Below, piece after piece: positions 42,201 through 53,749 of a stretch of DNA of 55,229 bases (positions are counted from its first letter, which is position 1; each line of letters begins with the position of its first letter). Under the pieces are notes generated by a model that saw only the letters and a list, made by a program, of their open reading frames with translations, was not told where the DNA came from and searched no databases. A program made the position numbers and the translations under genes. The DNA lies in NCBI GenBank assembly GCA_903870275.1, contig CAIQCK010000024.1:1-55229 (forward strand), given 5' to 3'. Source of the DNA: an uncultured bacterium (GTDB lineage Bacteria > Verrucomicrobiota > Verrucomicrobiia > CAIQCK01).

Positions 42201-44423
42201 CTAGACCTTGAAGCGCGAGGTCTCCGTCTGCAATGCCCGCGCGGCCTCGCGTAATTGCTCCGTGGCTTCGTTCGATTGTTTCACGGATTCGTTCGTCTGC
42301 TTTGCCCCCACGCTCAATTGCACCATGGCCTCGCTGATTTGCTCGGCCCCTAGCGACTGTGCCTTCATCCCCTCATTCACTCTCTCAAACTGCCCCGTCA
42401 CCTCTTTCACGCTCTTGATGATCTGGCCCAACTGTCCGCTGATTTCATCCACCTCCTTCACTCCTCGCTTCACATCTTCGCTGAACTTGTCCATCTCCAT
42501 CACCCCCACGGTCACCGAACTCTGCATCTCCTTCACCATCGCCTCGATGTCCAGAGTCGCCACCGCCGTCTGATCCGCCAGCCGCCGTATCTCCCGCGCC
42601 ACCACCGCAAATCCCAATCCGTATTCCCCCGCTTTTTCCGCCTCGATCGCCGCGTTCAGCGACAGCAGGTTTGTCTGGTCCGCCACCTTGGTGATCGTTG
42701 TCACTACGCTGTTAATGTTCCCCGCCTTCTCGCTGATCACCGAGAGCTTCGATGAGATGGACGTTGTGGCTTCAGCCAACTGTTTCATGGTCCCTTCCAT
42801 GTTTCCCAGCCCGGCCCGCCCGCTGTCGGCCAGGTGCCCCGTCCCTTCCGCCACGCCTTTGACTCCTTCCATCGTCTTGGCCAGTTCCTGCGCCGTCGCG
42901 GAAATCTCCTTTACGGCCGTCACGATCCGGGCCGTCAACGCCTCGAACTCTCCGACGGTTGCCTCTTGTTCCTTCGACGTCGCCGCAATCTCCGTCGAGG
43001 CGGATACCAACTGCACGCACGATTTCTGAACCTGCCCCACCAGCGAGCATAGATGCGACGTCATCGCCGCAATGGCCGACGACAACATGGCTGTCTCATC
43101 GCCTCCAAACCGGGCTCCCGGCGATTCCGCCGCCCCTGTATGCGATATCCCCATGGCCGCCACCTCGCGTTTTGCCGCGGCCAGGTCCCCTCGCGCAATG
43201 ATTTGAGCCACATCGGCTATCTTCCGGATGGGCTTGGCTACAGCGCCGCCCAAGAAGAGGGCAAGGACGACCGCGGCAATCATGAACAGGCCGCCGGCGA
43301 TGGCGGTGTTGGTGATCAGCCTGCCAATCGCGATCTCAATGTTCTCGCAAATCGCGTGGTATTCGTCATCGTAAACTCCCGCATTGATAATCCAATCCCA
43401 AGGCTCGTAATAAACCAGGGCGACGCGCTTGGTCCTCGCCGTCGCCTCCCCCTTGTTCTTCCACGGATACTGGTCAAAGAAGACCGTCCCTGGCGGGGTC
43501 GTCAGGGCTCTGTCCACGACATCCTTGATGATGGTTCGACCGTTCGCATCCTTCGTATCTAGGATATTCTCTCCGTTGCGTTCGCCGTCCTTGGAGAGAA
43601 CGTAACACCCCCGCTGGTCTCCCTTGGCTCCGATGACGCACACGTAGCCCGTCTTTCCCACGACGATGGACTGAATGGCGTCGCGAAGCTCCTTGAGCAC
43701 GTCGCTCATGTCCATGCCGACGTAGACCATGCCAACGATTTCTTTCTTGTCCGTGCCTTTCCAGATTGGCTCATACGCGGTTTCCTGGAACTTGCCGACG
43801 ACCTGTGCCATGCCGGAGTAGGTCTCTCCCTTCAGCACCTTCGCCAAAACCGGATTGTCCGTGCCGTCCGCCATCTTGGAGGGAATGTAGGTTCCAATGG
43901 TCCGCTTGCCCTCCTCGTTCCGAACGGTGGTGCATACGCGGAGCATGTCCCCTTCGGCGTTCATGCGCTGGAAGATGGTGCAATACTTTTGAGTGTATTT
44001 GGTGACCGCATCCACCACGGGCGACTCGACGCCCAATTCGACATTCTGTCCCAGCCAGACCTCTCCCACCATCATCTTCGGGAGAGAAACTTCCATCACC
44101 TTCTGCGTGAACTGATTACGCGCCTTCCAGGTCACGAGATCCTTGCCGAGGTTGATGCCGCCTGAGTGGCCAATCTCTTCCTTCGCCACGTTGAGCGTCG
44201 CCAGAAGGTGCCGGGCGGTCCCATCCCGAACCGTTTTGCACATGAGGTAGACTTGTTTGGCTGTCTTTTCGACCTCGCCTTGAGCAAAGGTGTCCATGTA
44301 ACTCAGAACCCGCTCCTGTAGCGGCCGCTTCTCAATCATCGTCAGGGTGACGGTCGCGGCCAGAGGCACCAAGGCCGCCAGCACAGCCAATCCAACCACC
44401 TTGTTTCTCAGCGAGAGTTTCAT
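42201..44423 (-). CDS. Methyl-accepting chemotaxis protein with Cache_3-Cache_2-type sensor
   Basis: 740 residues. An N-terminal transmembrane helix (about 7-27) is followed by a periplasmic sensor of about 340 residues ending in a single-Cache fold ([39 protein letters not shown]), a second transmembrane helix, and the HAMP-like and signalling regions. The tip region reads [20 protein letters not shown]. The start at [15 protein letters not shown] is supported by an AAGGAC ribosome-binding site. It is the first gene of the Wsp-like operon. The different sensor from its neighbour means that the pathway can integrate two inputs. Confidence 0.95.
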   Translation of the reverse strand: MKLSLRNKVVGLAVLAALVPLAATVTLTMIEKRPLQERVLSYMDTFAQGEVEKTAKQVYLMCKTVRDGTARHLLATLNVAKEEIGHSGGINLGKDLVTWKARNQFTQKVMEVSLPKMMVGEVWLGQNVELGVESPVVDAVTKYTQKYCTIFQRMNAEGDMLRVCTTVRNEEGKRTIGTYIPSKMADGTDNPVLAKVLKGETYSGMAQVVGKFQETAYEPIWKGTDKKEIVGMVYVGMDMSDVLKELRDAIQSIVVGKTGYVCVIGAKGDQRGCYVLSKDGERNGENILDTKDANGRTIIKDVVDRALTTPPGTVFFDQYPWKNKGEATARTKRVALVYYEPWDWIINAGVYDDEYHAICENIEIAIGRLITNTAIAGGLFMIAAVVLALFLGGAVAKPIRKIADVAQIIARGDLAAAKREVAAMGISHTGAAESPGARFGGDETAMLSSAIAAMTSHLCSLVGQVQKSCVQLVSASTEIAATSKEQEATVGEFEALTARIVTAVKEISATAQELAKTMEGVKGVAEGTGHLADSGRAGLGNMEGTMKQLAEATTSISSKLSVISEKAGNINSVVTTITKVADQTNLLSLNAAIEAEKAGEYGLGFAVVAREIRRLADQTAVATLDIEAMVKEMQSSVTVGVMEMDKFSEDVKRGVKEVDEISGQLGQIIKSVKEVTGQFERVNEGMKAQSLGAEQISEAMVQLSVGAKQTNESVKQSNEATEQLREAARALQTETSRFKV

Positions 44424-44775
44424 GGCTTTGTCCTTCAGGTTGTCGCGGTGCGACCATAAAGACCGTATCATGCAGGTCGGAGTCCTTGAAAGGACAAAAA
44501 CCGGCATCCACGGCATGAACTATAAAGAACCTGTGAACGCGTTCGTTGACGACGGCTTCAGTGCATCCGCCTGTAGACCGAAACGAACGCCCCAAGTTCC
44601 GTTTGTTGATCTTTGGGTGAATCCGCATTTGCGGAATTCCAAATCTGTGTTAGGATTCAAATGCGTAGAAGGGAAATAGCGGTGTGAGTGCAAATGCAGT
44701 GGCAGCTCAATAATCCCTTCACGCTATTTTTTTGCCCTCAACAACCCCCGGTTGCTTCTTCTTGAACTGGATCGC
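44424..44775. other. Intergenic region with no gene seen
   Basis: About 350 bases between the first receptor gene and the ComM gene. No ribosome-binding site with a plausible frame was found. The region should contain the Wsp-like operon promoter. An AAATAGCG/CGCTATTT pair (44674-44681 and 44722-44729) is 40 bases apart and is probably chance. Confidence 0.5.
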
Positions 44776-46332
44776 CTAGCCGAGAAACTGACGGTCGAGG
44801 GAGCGATACTGGATCGCCTCGCTGACGTGGTGGGACTGGACGATCTCGCTGTCGGCGAGATCGGCGATGGTGCGGGCCACCTTCAGAATGCGGTCGTAGG
44901 CGCGGGCGCTGAAGTTGAGTTGTGTCATCGCCATCTGGAGGAGTTGATGGCAGGCGTCATCGAGTTTGCAGAACAGCTTCAACTCACGCGGACCCATGCG
45001 GGCGTTGCAGTAAACCTTCCGGCGGCCGGCAAAACGTTTCGCCTGAATCTCTCGCGCAGCGAGGATGCGGCCACGAATCTTCTCACTTGGTTCTCCAGCG
45101 ATGTCGGAAGCCATCGCCTTGTAAGGCACGTCCGGCACTTCGACGTGCAGGTCAATGCGGTCCAGCAGCGGCCCGGAGACGCGCGAGCGGTAACGTTGGA
45201 TGGCGAGCGGCCCGCACCGGCACTCGCGGCGCGAATTTCCCCACTGGCCACACGGACACGGGTTCATCGCCGCCACGAGCATGAATTCGCTGGGAAACGT
45301 CATCGAGCCGACGGCGCGGGAAATGGTGACGCGGCCTTCCTCGATCGGCTGGCGCAACACCTCGAGGGTTTTGCGGTGGAACTCCGGCAGTTCGTCGAGG
45401 AAAAGCACGCCGTGATGCGCGAGGCTGACTTCGCCGGGCGTAGGGTTCGCGCCGCCGCCGATGAGGCCCGCGTCGCTGACGGTGTGGTGCGGCGAACGGA
45501 AGGGCCGCGTGGCCACGAGCGATTGGCCGGGCGCGATGAGACCCATGATGCTGTGGATGCGCGTGGTCTCCAGCGCCTCCTCGAGCGAGAGCGGCGGCAG
45601 AATCGTGGCGATGCGCTTGGCGAGCATGCTCTTGCCGGTGCCGGGCGGGCCGAGCATCAGGATGTTGTGGCCGCCGGCGACAGCGACTTCGAGCGCGCGC
45701 TTGACGCTCTCCTGTCCCTTCACGTCGGCGAAGTCCACGTCGTAGGCGGCGTGCTCGCGGAACAAGGCCTCCAGGTCCACCGTGTGCCGCGGGATCGCCG
45801 CGTCGCCGGCGAGAAACTCCATCGTCTCTCGCAAGCTGCGCACGGGAATGATCTCGATGCCGCGCACGACGGCGGCTTCGGCGGCATTGGCGGCGGGCAC
45901 GATGAGGCCACGCAGTTTCATCGCGCGGGCCTGGAGCGCGACGCTCAGCGCGCCTTTGACGGCGCGCACGCCGCCGTCGAGCGCCAGTTCGCCGATGAGC
46001 GCGTAATGGTTAAGCGTGTCGGCGATGCGGATGTCGTCGAGTTTCACCTGGCCGTCGCCGGCGAGGATGCCGACGGCGATGGGCAGTTCAAAACTCGGCC
46101 CCTCCTTCTGCACGTCGGCGGGCGCGAGGTTGATGGTGACACGTCCTTTGTGGTAGCGGAAGCCGCTGTTCTGGATGGCGGTATAAACGCGGTCGCGGCT
46201 CTCGCGCACGGCGACGTCGGGCAGGCCGACGATGAGCGTCTTGATCTCGCCGTAACCGGGACAGTTCACCTCGATCTCGACGGGAATCGCATCAATGCCG
46301 TAAACCGCCACAGAACGGATTTTCGCGAGCAT
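44776..46332 (-). CDS. comM: ComM/YifB-type Mg-chelatase-like AAA ATPase
   Basis: 518 residues. It opens [15 protein letters not shown], continues [20 protein letters not shown] (Lon-protease-like N-domain), and holds Walker [17 protein letters not shown], a Walker B at [10 protein letters not shown], and a MNPCPCG block with cysteines (about 390-410) followed by [17 protein letters not shown]. YifB/ComM is a hexameric branch-migration helicase for DNA recombination in natural transformation. The start was taken at MLAKIR, the common family opening; an ATG 4 codons upstream is possible. Confidence 0.94.
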   Translation of the reverse strand: MLAKIRSVAVYGIDAIPVEIEVNCPGYGEIKTLIVGLPDVAVRESRDRVYTAIQNSGFRYHKGRVTINLAPADVQKEGPSFELPIAVGILAGDGQVKLDDIRIADTLNHYALIGELALDGGVRAVKGALSVALQARAMKLRGLIVPAANAAEAAVVRGIEIIPVRSLRETMEFLAGDAAIPRHTVDLEALFREHAAYDVDFADVKGQESVKRALEVAVAGGHNILMLGPPGTGKSMLAKRIATILPPLSLEEALETTRIHSIMGLIAPGQSLVATRPFRSPHHTVSDAGLIGGGANPTPGEVSLAHHGVLFLDELPEFHRKTLEVLRQPIEEGRVTISRAVGSMTFPSEFMLVAAMNPCPCGQWGNSRRECRCGPLAIQRYRSRVSGPLLDRIDLHVEVPDVPYKAMASDIAGEPSEKIRGRILAAREIQAKRFAGRRKVYCNARMGPRELKLFCKLDDACHQLLQMAMTQLNFSARAYDRILKVARTIADLADSEIVQSHHVSEAIQYRSLDRQFLG

Positions 46333-46437
46333 GACGCGGCGCATTTAGGCCGCCAACGGCACGGGAGTCAAACGGAATCGTTGGCTTGAAAGCGGCTTCC
46401 CCGAAACAAGACGAAACGGTGACAAAAACCCGCGGGA

Positions 46438-47076
46438 TTACCGAATACTGCCGTCATTCAAGAAGTTTTTGTATGGCATCAACTTGTTTCGTTCCCCGTC
46501 GATCTTGTCCGTGGTTTCGCCCATCATCTCCAAGAGGCCGGGATGACTGACGCCGCGCGCGCGCATGGCCCGCAGCATGTAATCCAGGGAATCGAGCGAG
46601 GAAAGCCTCTGTTGAAACTCCCGTTTCCACTCGCCCATTTCCCGGAACGAGGGATTTCTCACAAGCGCTACCTCGATGTTGTTGCGCTTGATGATGGTAT
46701 AGAGTACCGGTGAGCGGTTCTTGATGTTCAGATTAATGTAATTCAATTCTGCGAGAGTACGACTTGGATCTCTGAGGTACTTGCTCCAAAGCGCCATCCA
46801 AGCACGCGTGGCCTCCACGCGTTCACTCCCACGAAGAGAGGTTTGCACTTCAACATACCGGATGCGCGCTTGATCGGGCAGTCCTTGAACCCAGTCTGTC
46901 GGTTTCAGTTGCCGCAGCCCCGCAGAGACGGCGGACGGCTGGGTGGTCACAATCTCGGACTCCTCGGAGGCGGGCGGCTCATTCACTGCGGGTGCGGTGT
47001 CGAGTTTCTGGTAGAGGACATAAGCGCTTGGGGCGGCAACCAGAAGCGTCAGCAAGTGGGTCAGTTTCATCGTCAT
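46438..47076 (-). CDS. Small anchored protein of unknown function
   Basis: 212 residues. An N-terminal hydrophobic segment (MTMKLTHLLTLLVAAPSAYV) is likely an uncleaved anchor or signal. The rest is helical, with no known motif: LPDQARIRYVEVQTSLRGSE, then LWSKYLRDPSRTLAELNY, then EFQQRLSSLDSLDYMLRAM. A strong AGGAGGAGGA ribosome-binding site sits directly before the chosen ATG, and a second ATG two codons later could be used. It is divergent from dnaG, with a short gap. I do not recognise a family. Confidence 0.72.
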   Translation of the reverse strand: MTMKLTHLLTLLVAAPSAYVLYQKLDTAPAVNEPPASEESEIVTTQPSAVSAGLRQLKPTDWVQGLPDQARIRYVEVQTSLRGSERVEATRAWMALWSKYLRDPSRTLAELNYINLNIKNRSPVLYTIIKRNNIEVALVRNPSFREMGEWKREFQQRLSSLDSLDYMLRAMRARGVSHPGLLEMMGETTDKIDGERNKLMPYKNFLNDGSIR

Positions 47077-47267
47077 TCCTCCTCCTTGAGAGTTCCGGAT
47101 AAACTCTAACCAATCCTCACCGTTCGATGCAATATTCATTTACGGGTTGATCGGCATGGCACCGGTGGAGGAGTCGTTGTTTACGGAACGCGTTGTCTGC
47201 CGGCAGAGTTGTCTGTCCAATGCAGAGCAGGCTTGCCGCTCGCGACGGCGCGTCGCATAATCACGCC

Positions 47268-49034
47268 GTGCCTGGGCTGATTCCCGATCACGTGCTCGAC
47301 CAGATCCGCCATGCCAACGACATCGTTGACGTGATCGGCTCGTATTTGCCCAATCTCAAGCGCACTGGCTCGACGTTCAAAACGCTCTGCCCGTTCCACA
47401 AGGAGAAGACGCCGTCGTTTAACGTGAACCCGCAGATGCAGCTCTTCAAATGCTTCGGCTGCGGCGTCGGCGGCGACGTGATCAAGTTCGTCATGCTCTG
47501 GGACCGGCTGGAGTTCCGCGAGGCGGTGGAACTGCTGGCCAAACGCGCGAACGTCCCGCTGGAACTCGGTTCCGACCGCGACCGCGGCGCCGCGCCGCAG
47601 AAGGCAGTGCTCTACAAGCTGCACGACGAGGCGGCGGATTTTTTCCACCGGCAGTTGATGAAGGAGCCGGCGGCGCAGATTGCGCGCGATTACCTGAAGA
47701 AGCGGAAGGTGACGATGGATGCGGCGCGCGAGTTCATGCTCGGCTACGCGCCGGACGCGTGGGACGCGACGTTGCAGTGGGGTGCGTCGCGGAAACACCC
47801 GCCGCAACTGCTGGCGCTGGCCGGCCTCGTCATCGAGCGCGACGGCGGCGGCTACTACGACCGGTTCCGCGGGCGGCTGATGTTCCCGATTCGCGACGAG
47901 CAGGGGCGCGTCATTGGCTTCAGCGGCCGCGTGCTCACCGGCGACGAGAAGACGGCGAAGTATGTGAACTCGCCGGAGTCGCCGCTCTTCACCAAGGGCC
48001 GCGTGCTCTACGGCCTCGACAAGACCAAGCGCACGCTGGTGGACGCGAAGCAGGCCATTGTTTGCGAAGGCCAGCTCGACTTGATCGCCTGCTACATGGG
48101 CGGTGTGCAGAACATCGTCGCGTCGCAAGGCACGGCGTTCACGGGCGACCACGGGCGCATCCTGCGGCGCTACGTGGACGAGGTGGTGTTGTGCTTCGAC
48201 TCCGACGCCGCCGGTCAGGGCGCGGCGGTGCGTAGTGTGGATGAACTGCTGGCCGCCGGTCTCGTGGTATGCGTTGCCACGATGCCCGCTGGCCACGACC
48301 CCGACAGCCTGGTGCGCGACGAAGGCCCGGACAAACTCCGCGCCGTGATCTCGGAGGCGCGGCCGTTCTTCGACTTTTATCTCGATTATCTTTGCGCGCG
48401 GCACGATCCGCAGTCGGACACCGGCAAGGTGCAGATCAGTCGCGGGCTGGCGGAGTCGTTGATGAAAGTGTCCAACGCCGTTCTGCGCGCCACCTACCTC
48501 CAGCGCAGCGTCTTGCAACTCGGCGTGCCGGAATCGGCGTTGGTGGAGGAGATGAACAAACTGCGCCGTGGCCGTGATCGCACTGCTGCGCCAGCGCCAG
48601 TCGCCAAAACTCCAACCGGACCACCGCCGCGACCGGCGCCGTTGCCATGGGAGAAAACGTTGCTGCAACTCGTGATCGGTTGCAAAGGTGTCGCCACGCC
48701 GGCTTGTGAGGCGCTCGATCCGCAATGGCTCACCAGCAGCGCCGCCGGCGAGATGCTCATGGCGATTCACCAGCTTCACACCGCAGGCCAGTGGCGCGGC
48801 CCGGATCAGTTGCTTGACGAGTTTCCCGATGCGCAAGAATTGCTGGCGGATTTGCTCGTGGGTTTCCGCGAGCCGCCCTCGCCGCAACAGGCGGCGCTGG
48901 ATTGCGTGCAAAAGTTACAGCGGGGGTGGATTCAGAGCCGGATCGAAGCGCTAACCAGCCAATTGCAGCAGCCCCGCCTCACACCTGAACAAATTCTCGC
49001 CATCCAAAAGCAAATCCTTGACTTAAAGAAGTGA
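47268..49034 (+). CDS. dnaG: DNA primase DnaG
   Basis: 588 residues. A CHC2 zinc finger (CPFH at 41-44 and CFGC at 62-65), a TOPRIM domain with VCEGQLDLIA and VVLCFDSDAAGQ, and a C-terminal helicase-binding region are present. It synthesises RNA primers at the replication fork. The start is a GTG (VPGLIPDHVLDQI) chosen because the family begins near I-P-x-x-x-x-x-I; ATGs at 47193 and 47220 are in frame but no ribosome-binding site is clear for any. It is followed by rpoD, forming the usual primase-sigma factor pair. Confidence 0.94.
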   Translation: MPGLIPDHVLDQIRHANDIVDVIGSYLPNLKRTGSTFKTLCPFHKEKTPSFNVNPQMQLFKCFGCGVGGDVIKFVMLWDRLEFREAVELLAKRANVPLELGSDRDRGAAPQKAVLYKLHDEAADFFHRQLMKEPAAQIARDYLKKRKVTMDAAREFMLGYAPDAWDATLQWGASRKHPPQLLALAGLVIERDGGGYYDRFRGRLMFPIRDEQGRVIGFSGRVLTGDEKTAKYVNSPESPLFTKGRVLYGLDKTKRTLVDAKQAIVCEGQLDLIACYMGGVQNIVASQGTAFTGDHGRILRRYVDEVVLCFDSDAAGQGAAVRSVDELLAAGLVVCVATMPAGHDPDSLVRDEGPDKLRAVISEARPFFDFYLDYLCARHDPQSDTGKVQISRGLAESLMKVSNAVLRATYLQRSVLQLGVPESALVEEMNKLRRGRDRTAAPAPVAKTPTGPPPRPAPLPWEKTLLQLVIGCKGVATPACEALDPQWLTSSAAGEMLMAIHQLHTAGQWRGPDQLLDEFPDAQELLADLLVGFREPPSPQQAALDCVQKLQRGWIQSRIEALTSQLQQPRLTPEQILAIQKQILDLKK

Positions 49035-49095
49035 GCCGTTCATATTGCCCGGCTTTCGGCCCGCAAGGGCTTGACGTGACCATAATGGGATTACT

Positions 49096-50856
<1,761 letters not shown>

Positions 50857-50907
50857 CCGCCGACGGCAACGCGGCGGTCTCGATCGGGAAAGCGCGAGGT
50901 TAGCTTT

Positions 50908-51639
50908 ATGCCATTTCGAGTTCTCAGCCAGCAAGAGGTGGCGGATTATCTGCACCTGACCGCTGCGGACATCGAACGGCTCATAAAGAACCGCGACATT
51001 CCATTCGAAATGCGCGGCAGCCGTCTCGTGTTCCGCAAGCGGGACATTGACGCGTGGGCCTCGCAACGCATCCTCAAGCTCGCCGACAAGCCGCTGGCGG
51101 AGTATCACCGGAAAACCACCCGCGCTACCCAGGCCTCGTTCCCGACCGCGGCCATCATGCCGGAAATGGTCCAGCCCGCGTTCATCGAGCCCCGGATGAC
51201 GGCCAAGACGAAAGCCTCCGGCATTCGCGACATGGTGGCGCTGGCCGTGAGCACCGGCCGGGTTTACGACGAGCGCGCCCTGCTCGAAAGCGTTCAGGCG
51301 CGCGAAGAACTCTGCTCTACGGCATTTCCCGGCGGCTTGGCGCTGCTGCACTCGCGCTACCAGCAACTCGCCCTTTCCGAGGAGCCGTTCGTCGTCCTCG
51401 GCCGCGCCCTTCAACCCATCCACTTCGGCTCGCCCGACGGCCAGCCCACCGATCTTTTCTTTCTGATCTGCTGCCAGGACGTGAAAATCCACCTCCACAC
51501 CCTGGCGCGCCTCTGCTTGATGGCGCAGAAATCCACGTTGCTCGGCCACCTCCGCGAAGCCGAAGACGCCAACTCCATGTATGACTGCCTCGTGAACGCC
51601 GAGAAGGAAGTGCTGGAGAAGCAGAACGCCGCCACCTGA
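50908..51639 (+). CDS. Excisionase-type HTH fused to PTS EIIA domain
   Basis: 243 residues. An N-terminal MerR/excisionase-like helix-turn-helix (LSQQEVADYLHLTAADIERL, ending RLVFRKRDIDAW) is joined by a linker to a PTS EIIA type-2 (mannitol/fructose or nitrogen-type) domain at about 95-235. The latter has FPGGLALLHSRY with the phosphorylatable His148 and ICCQDVKIHLHTLARLC. Such fusions read a phosphotransferase signal into DNA binding. No other PTS genes are in the window. It begins 51 bases after rpoD and may share its transcript. Confidence 0.88.
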   Translation: MPFRVLSQQEVADYLHLTAADIERLIKNRDIPFEMRGSRLVFRKRDIDAWASQRILKLADKPLAEYHRKTTRATQASFPTAAIMPEMVQPAFIEPRMTAKTKASGIRDMVALAVSTGRVYDERALLESVQAREELCSTAFPGGLALLHSRYQQLALSEEPFVVLGRALQPIHFGSPDGQPTDLFFLICCQDVKIHLHTLARLCLMAQKSTLLGHLREAEDANSMYDCLVNAEKEVLEKQNAAT

Positions 51640-51656
51640 TTCACGTTTTCGCGATG

Positions 51657-51680
51657 CGTTTGTGGTTCGAATCGCAAACG
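51657..51680 (+). terminator. Imperfect inverted repeat after the HTH-EIIA gene
   Basis: A 24-base nearly perfect palindrome (outer arms CGTTTG and CAAACG) forms in RNA a 10-base-pair stem with a UCGA loop, counting two G-U pairs. It lies 17 bases after the stop codon of the HTH-EIIA gene. There is no T-run after it, so if it is a terminator it is not a classic intrinsic one. It could instead be a 3' stability hairpin. Confidence 0.35.
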
Positions 51681-51863
51681 ATTGCCGATTGAAGCCGGGA
51701 CTCCGAACACCAGCCCATGACGCGCGCTCGCACCCAGTGGTGGTTGGAAGATTTGGATCGTCTCCCCCCCTGTTTTGGGGTATACAAACGAATACCAAGT
51801 CGCGAGTGAGCCGGAGCGAGGTTGAGAAACCGGTCCGGTGAACCAAGGGTGCAAAACAAAACC

Positions 51864-52376
51864 ATGAAACGTCTAATCCTGCTTGCTGTTGTAGTTGCCT
51901 TGGCCATCCCCATTCACGCTCAGAATGGCCCCATCCCCGTGCAACTCAACATGACGCTGAACAAAAAGAAGAAACAAGTCAGTTCCGGCTATGGAAATGC
52001 AGCCGAGTATTTCATCAACTCCAGCCTGCACATTGCGGTGAACAACGTCAGTGCGCGACCACTCACAGGCGTCAAAGTCCGATGGGGCATGGTGCAGCAC
52101 AGCTCTTACAGCTCGAAGCAAATGGCCACCTACGGCGCCGAGGAGACCCTCGATATCCCGCCCCTCAAAGAAAAGATTATCGAAACGCAGCCAATCGAAA
52201 CACGCGGCACGGAATATGAATTTCTTGGCAAGCGCGGGGAATCCATCATGGCTTACGGTGCGCAGGTCTTGATTGATGGCAAGGTGGTCGCCCAGAAGAT
52301 TGTTCCCGCAAACTACAACATCGACTTCGACAAGCTGACATCGGTTGAGGCGGAGTCCCGCTCCAAACGCCGATAG
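51864..52376 (+). CDS. Small secreted protein of unknown function
   Basis: 170 residues with a signal peptide (MKRLILLAVVVALAIPIHA). The mature part is predominantly beta: VQLNMTLNKKKKQVSSGYGN, LHIAVNNVSARPLTGVKVRW, and a C-terminal LIDGKVVAQKIVPANYN. It looks like a single Ig-like or transthyretin-like domain, which suits a periplasmic or secreted protein, possibly a T2SS cargo. The start at MKRLILL was chosen for the signal; an ATG 14 codons upstream lacks one. It is 30 bases from the convergent hydrolase gene. Confidence 0.76.
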   Translation: MKRLILLAVVVALAIPIHAQNGPIPVQLNMTLNKKKKQVSSGYGNAAEYFINSSLHIAVNNVSARPLTGVKVRWGMVQHSSYSSKQMATYGAEETLDIPPLKEKIIETQPIETRGTEYEFLGKRGESIMAYGAQVLIDGKVVAQKIVPANYNIDFDKLTSVEAESRSKRR

Positions 52377-52406
52377 ACGCCGGGCCACCGCTTGCTCTGG
52401 TGACGG

Positions 52407-53588
52407 TCACTGTGTTTTCCGTCCGAGGAAGTGTTCGAAGAACGCGTAGAGTTGGGCGTTGGATTCCTCCGTGGGCGTGTGGGCCGGGCGGTTGGTCATG
52501 CCGACGCGATTTGTGAAGCCGAGCAACTTGTTCACGGCAACGGTGTGACTGAGCGCGGCCCAGCGCGCGGGCGTGTCCTCCGCGCCGCCTGAAACGAGGA
52601 ACGGGCGCGGCGCGATCAGCGCGTGCAACTCGTGCAGGTCGCGGCCGGTTTCCACCATCTTCTTGTAAGCGCCCGTGCGCGGGTTTTCCGGCGTGATGAG
52701 GCCGCGCGCCGGACGCGGATGATCGGGGTCGAGGCCGAGATACCACGGCTCCCAATAGTTTATGCTCGGCCGTTTCTCGTCAAACACGATGCCCGGATCG
52801 CTCACGGCGACGCAGGCGAATTTCTCCCACAGCGCGCCGCCGAACAACGACCACTTGCCGCCGTAGGAATGGCCCACGATGCCGATTCGCCGGGCGTCCA
52901 CGTCGCGCCGGCTCGCGAGCGCGTTCCAGCCGTTGGCCGCGACGTAGGCGTGGAACGACAACGGCTGGCAGCGCGCGCTACCGATGTCCGGCTTGTAAGC
53001 GTTGCCGCCGGGCGTGCCGATGGAGAGCGTGACGAAGCCGCGGCGCGTGAGCTGGTAGGCGAAGTCGCGCAACGGCTGCTTGCCGAGGCCGACGCTCGTC
53101 TCCGGCTCGTAATAGACGACGAGCACGGCGGGAAACGGCCCCGCGCCCTCCGGCACCAGCAGCCAGCCCTCGCCCGTCTGCCCCGGCGCGATGTCGAGCC
53201 GGACGCGGTGCTGCGTGAAGTTGTCGCGATGCGTGGTCGCGAGTGTTTCCACGTTCGGCCGCTCGATCACCGCCGGCCACGGTCCCATCAGGTCGTGCCA
53301 CTGCTTCAGGATTTCCGCGCGACGGCGCGGCCAATCCGCGGCGCTGGCCACCGGCTGGCCGTCGTTGAACCGCAGCGGCGAGCGGTAAGCTTCGGAGGGA
53401 GTGGTGTAATCCGCCGGCGGTTGGAAAAACGGCGCGATTATTTTCCAAGCCGGATCGTCTTCAGCAGCGGCGCGTGCTGGAACTGCGTTTTGGCCTTGCC
53501 GATGGCTACAGCCGCACAACGCGCAGATGCAAGCGAGGCAGAGGAAGAAAAGGTTGGCGAGAACGACACAATTGCCGCGGCCCCTCAC
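52407..53588 (-). CDS. Secreted alpha/beta hydrolase, acetyl-xylan-esterase-like
   Basis: 393 residues. A hydrophobic N-terminal segment (LANLFFLCLACICALCGC) ends in a lipobox-like LCGC, so it may be a lipoprotein. The core alpha/beta hydrolase fold shows the nucleophile elbow IGIVGHSYGGKWSLF (Ser in GHSYGG), VAVSDPGIV and ALIAPRPFLVSGGAED, and a likely catalytic His in HTVAVNKLL or a later loop. The start is uncertain: upstream in-frame codons belong to REP-like palindromes. The nearest is a GTG at 53588, with a GGGAGAGGG purine run (ribosome-binding-like) upstream, itself inside the repeat. An alternative GTG lies at 53639. It converges with the small secreted protein. Confidence 0.82.
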   Translation of the reverse strand: MRGRGNCVVLANLFFLCLACICALCGCSHRQGQNAVPARAAAEDDPAWKIIAPFFQPPADYTTPSEAYRSPLRFNDGQPVASAADWPRRRAEILKQWHDLMGPWPAVIERPNVETLATTHRDNFTQHRVRLDIAPGQTGEGWLLVPEGAGPFPAVLVVYYEPETSVGLGKQPLRDFAYQLTRRGFVTLSIGTPGGNAYKPDIGSARCQPLSFHAYVAANGWNALASRRDVDARRIGIVGHSYGGKWSLFGGALWEKFACVAVSDPGIVFDEKRPSINYWEPWYLGLDPDHPRPARGLITPENPRTGAYKKMVETGRDLHELHALIAPRPFLVSGGAEDTPARWAALSHTVAVNKLLGFTNRVGMTNRPAHTPTEESNAQLYAFFEHFLGRKTQ

Positions 53589-53593
53589 CCCGG

Positions 53594-53621
53594 CCCTCTC
53601 CCCGCTAACGCGGGGAGAGGG
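53594..53621 (-). repeat. REP-like palindrome, copy A
   Basis: Perfect 12-base arms CCCTCTCCCCGC and GCGGGGAGAGGG around a 4-base loop. On the minus strand it is followed by GGGGTGAGGGG, the conserved tail of the repeat, which supplies the proposed GTG start of the hydrolase. Confidence 0.85.
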
Positions 53622-53659
53622 AGAGGCAAGGCGCTTCACGACGTTGGCGGTCGCTCCGG

Positions 53660-53687
53660 CTCTTTCCCTGCTGACGCGGGGAGAGGG
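53660..53687. repeat. REP-like palindrome, copy B (degenerate)
   Basis: One arm (GCGGGGAGAGGG) is identical to copy A; the other (CTCTTTCCCTGC) differs at three positions, and the same 4-base loop size is kept. Confidence 0.75.
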
Positions 53688-53749
53688 ATAGATTCGCCAC
53701 AACGTCGAATGAAAAACATCGTGCAATTGGAGACCCGTGCGCCAAATTT

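Noticed and set aside
44674..44729. AAATAGCG and CGCTATTT inverted pair
   Set aside because: Eight bases with a 40-base gap is easily chance.
44752..46389. Long plus-strand open frame (545 codons) opposite comM
   Set aside because: Shadow of the well-supported comM gene.
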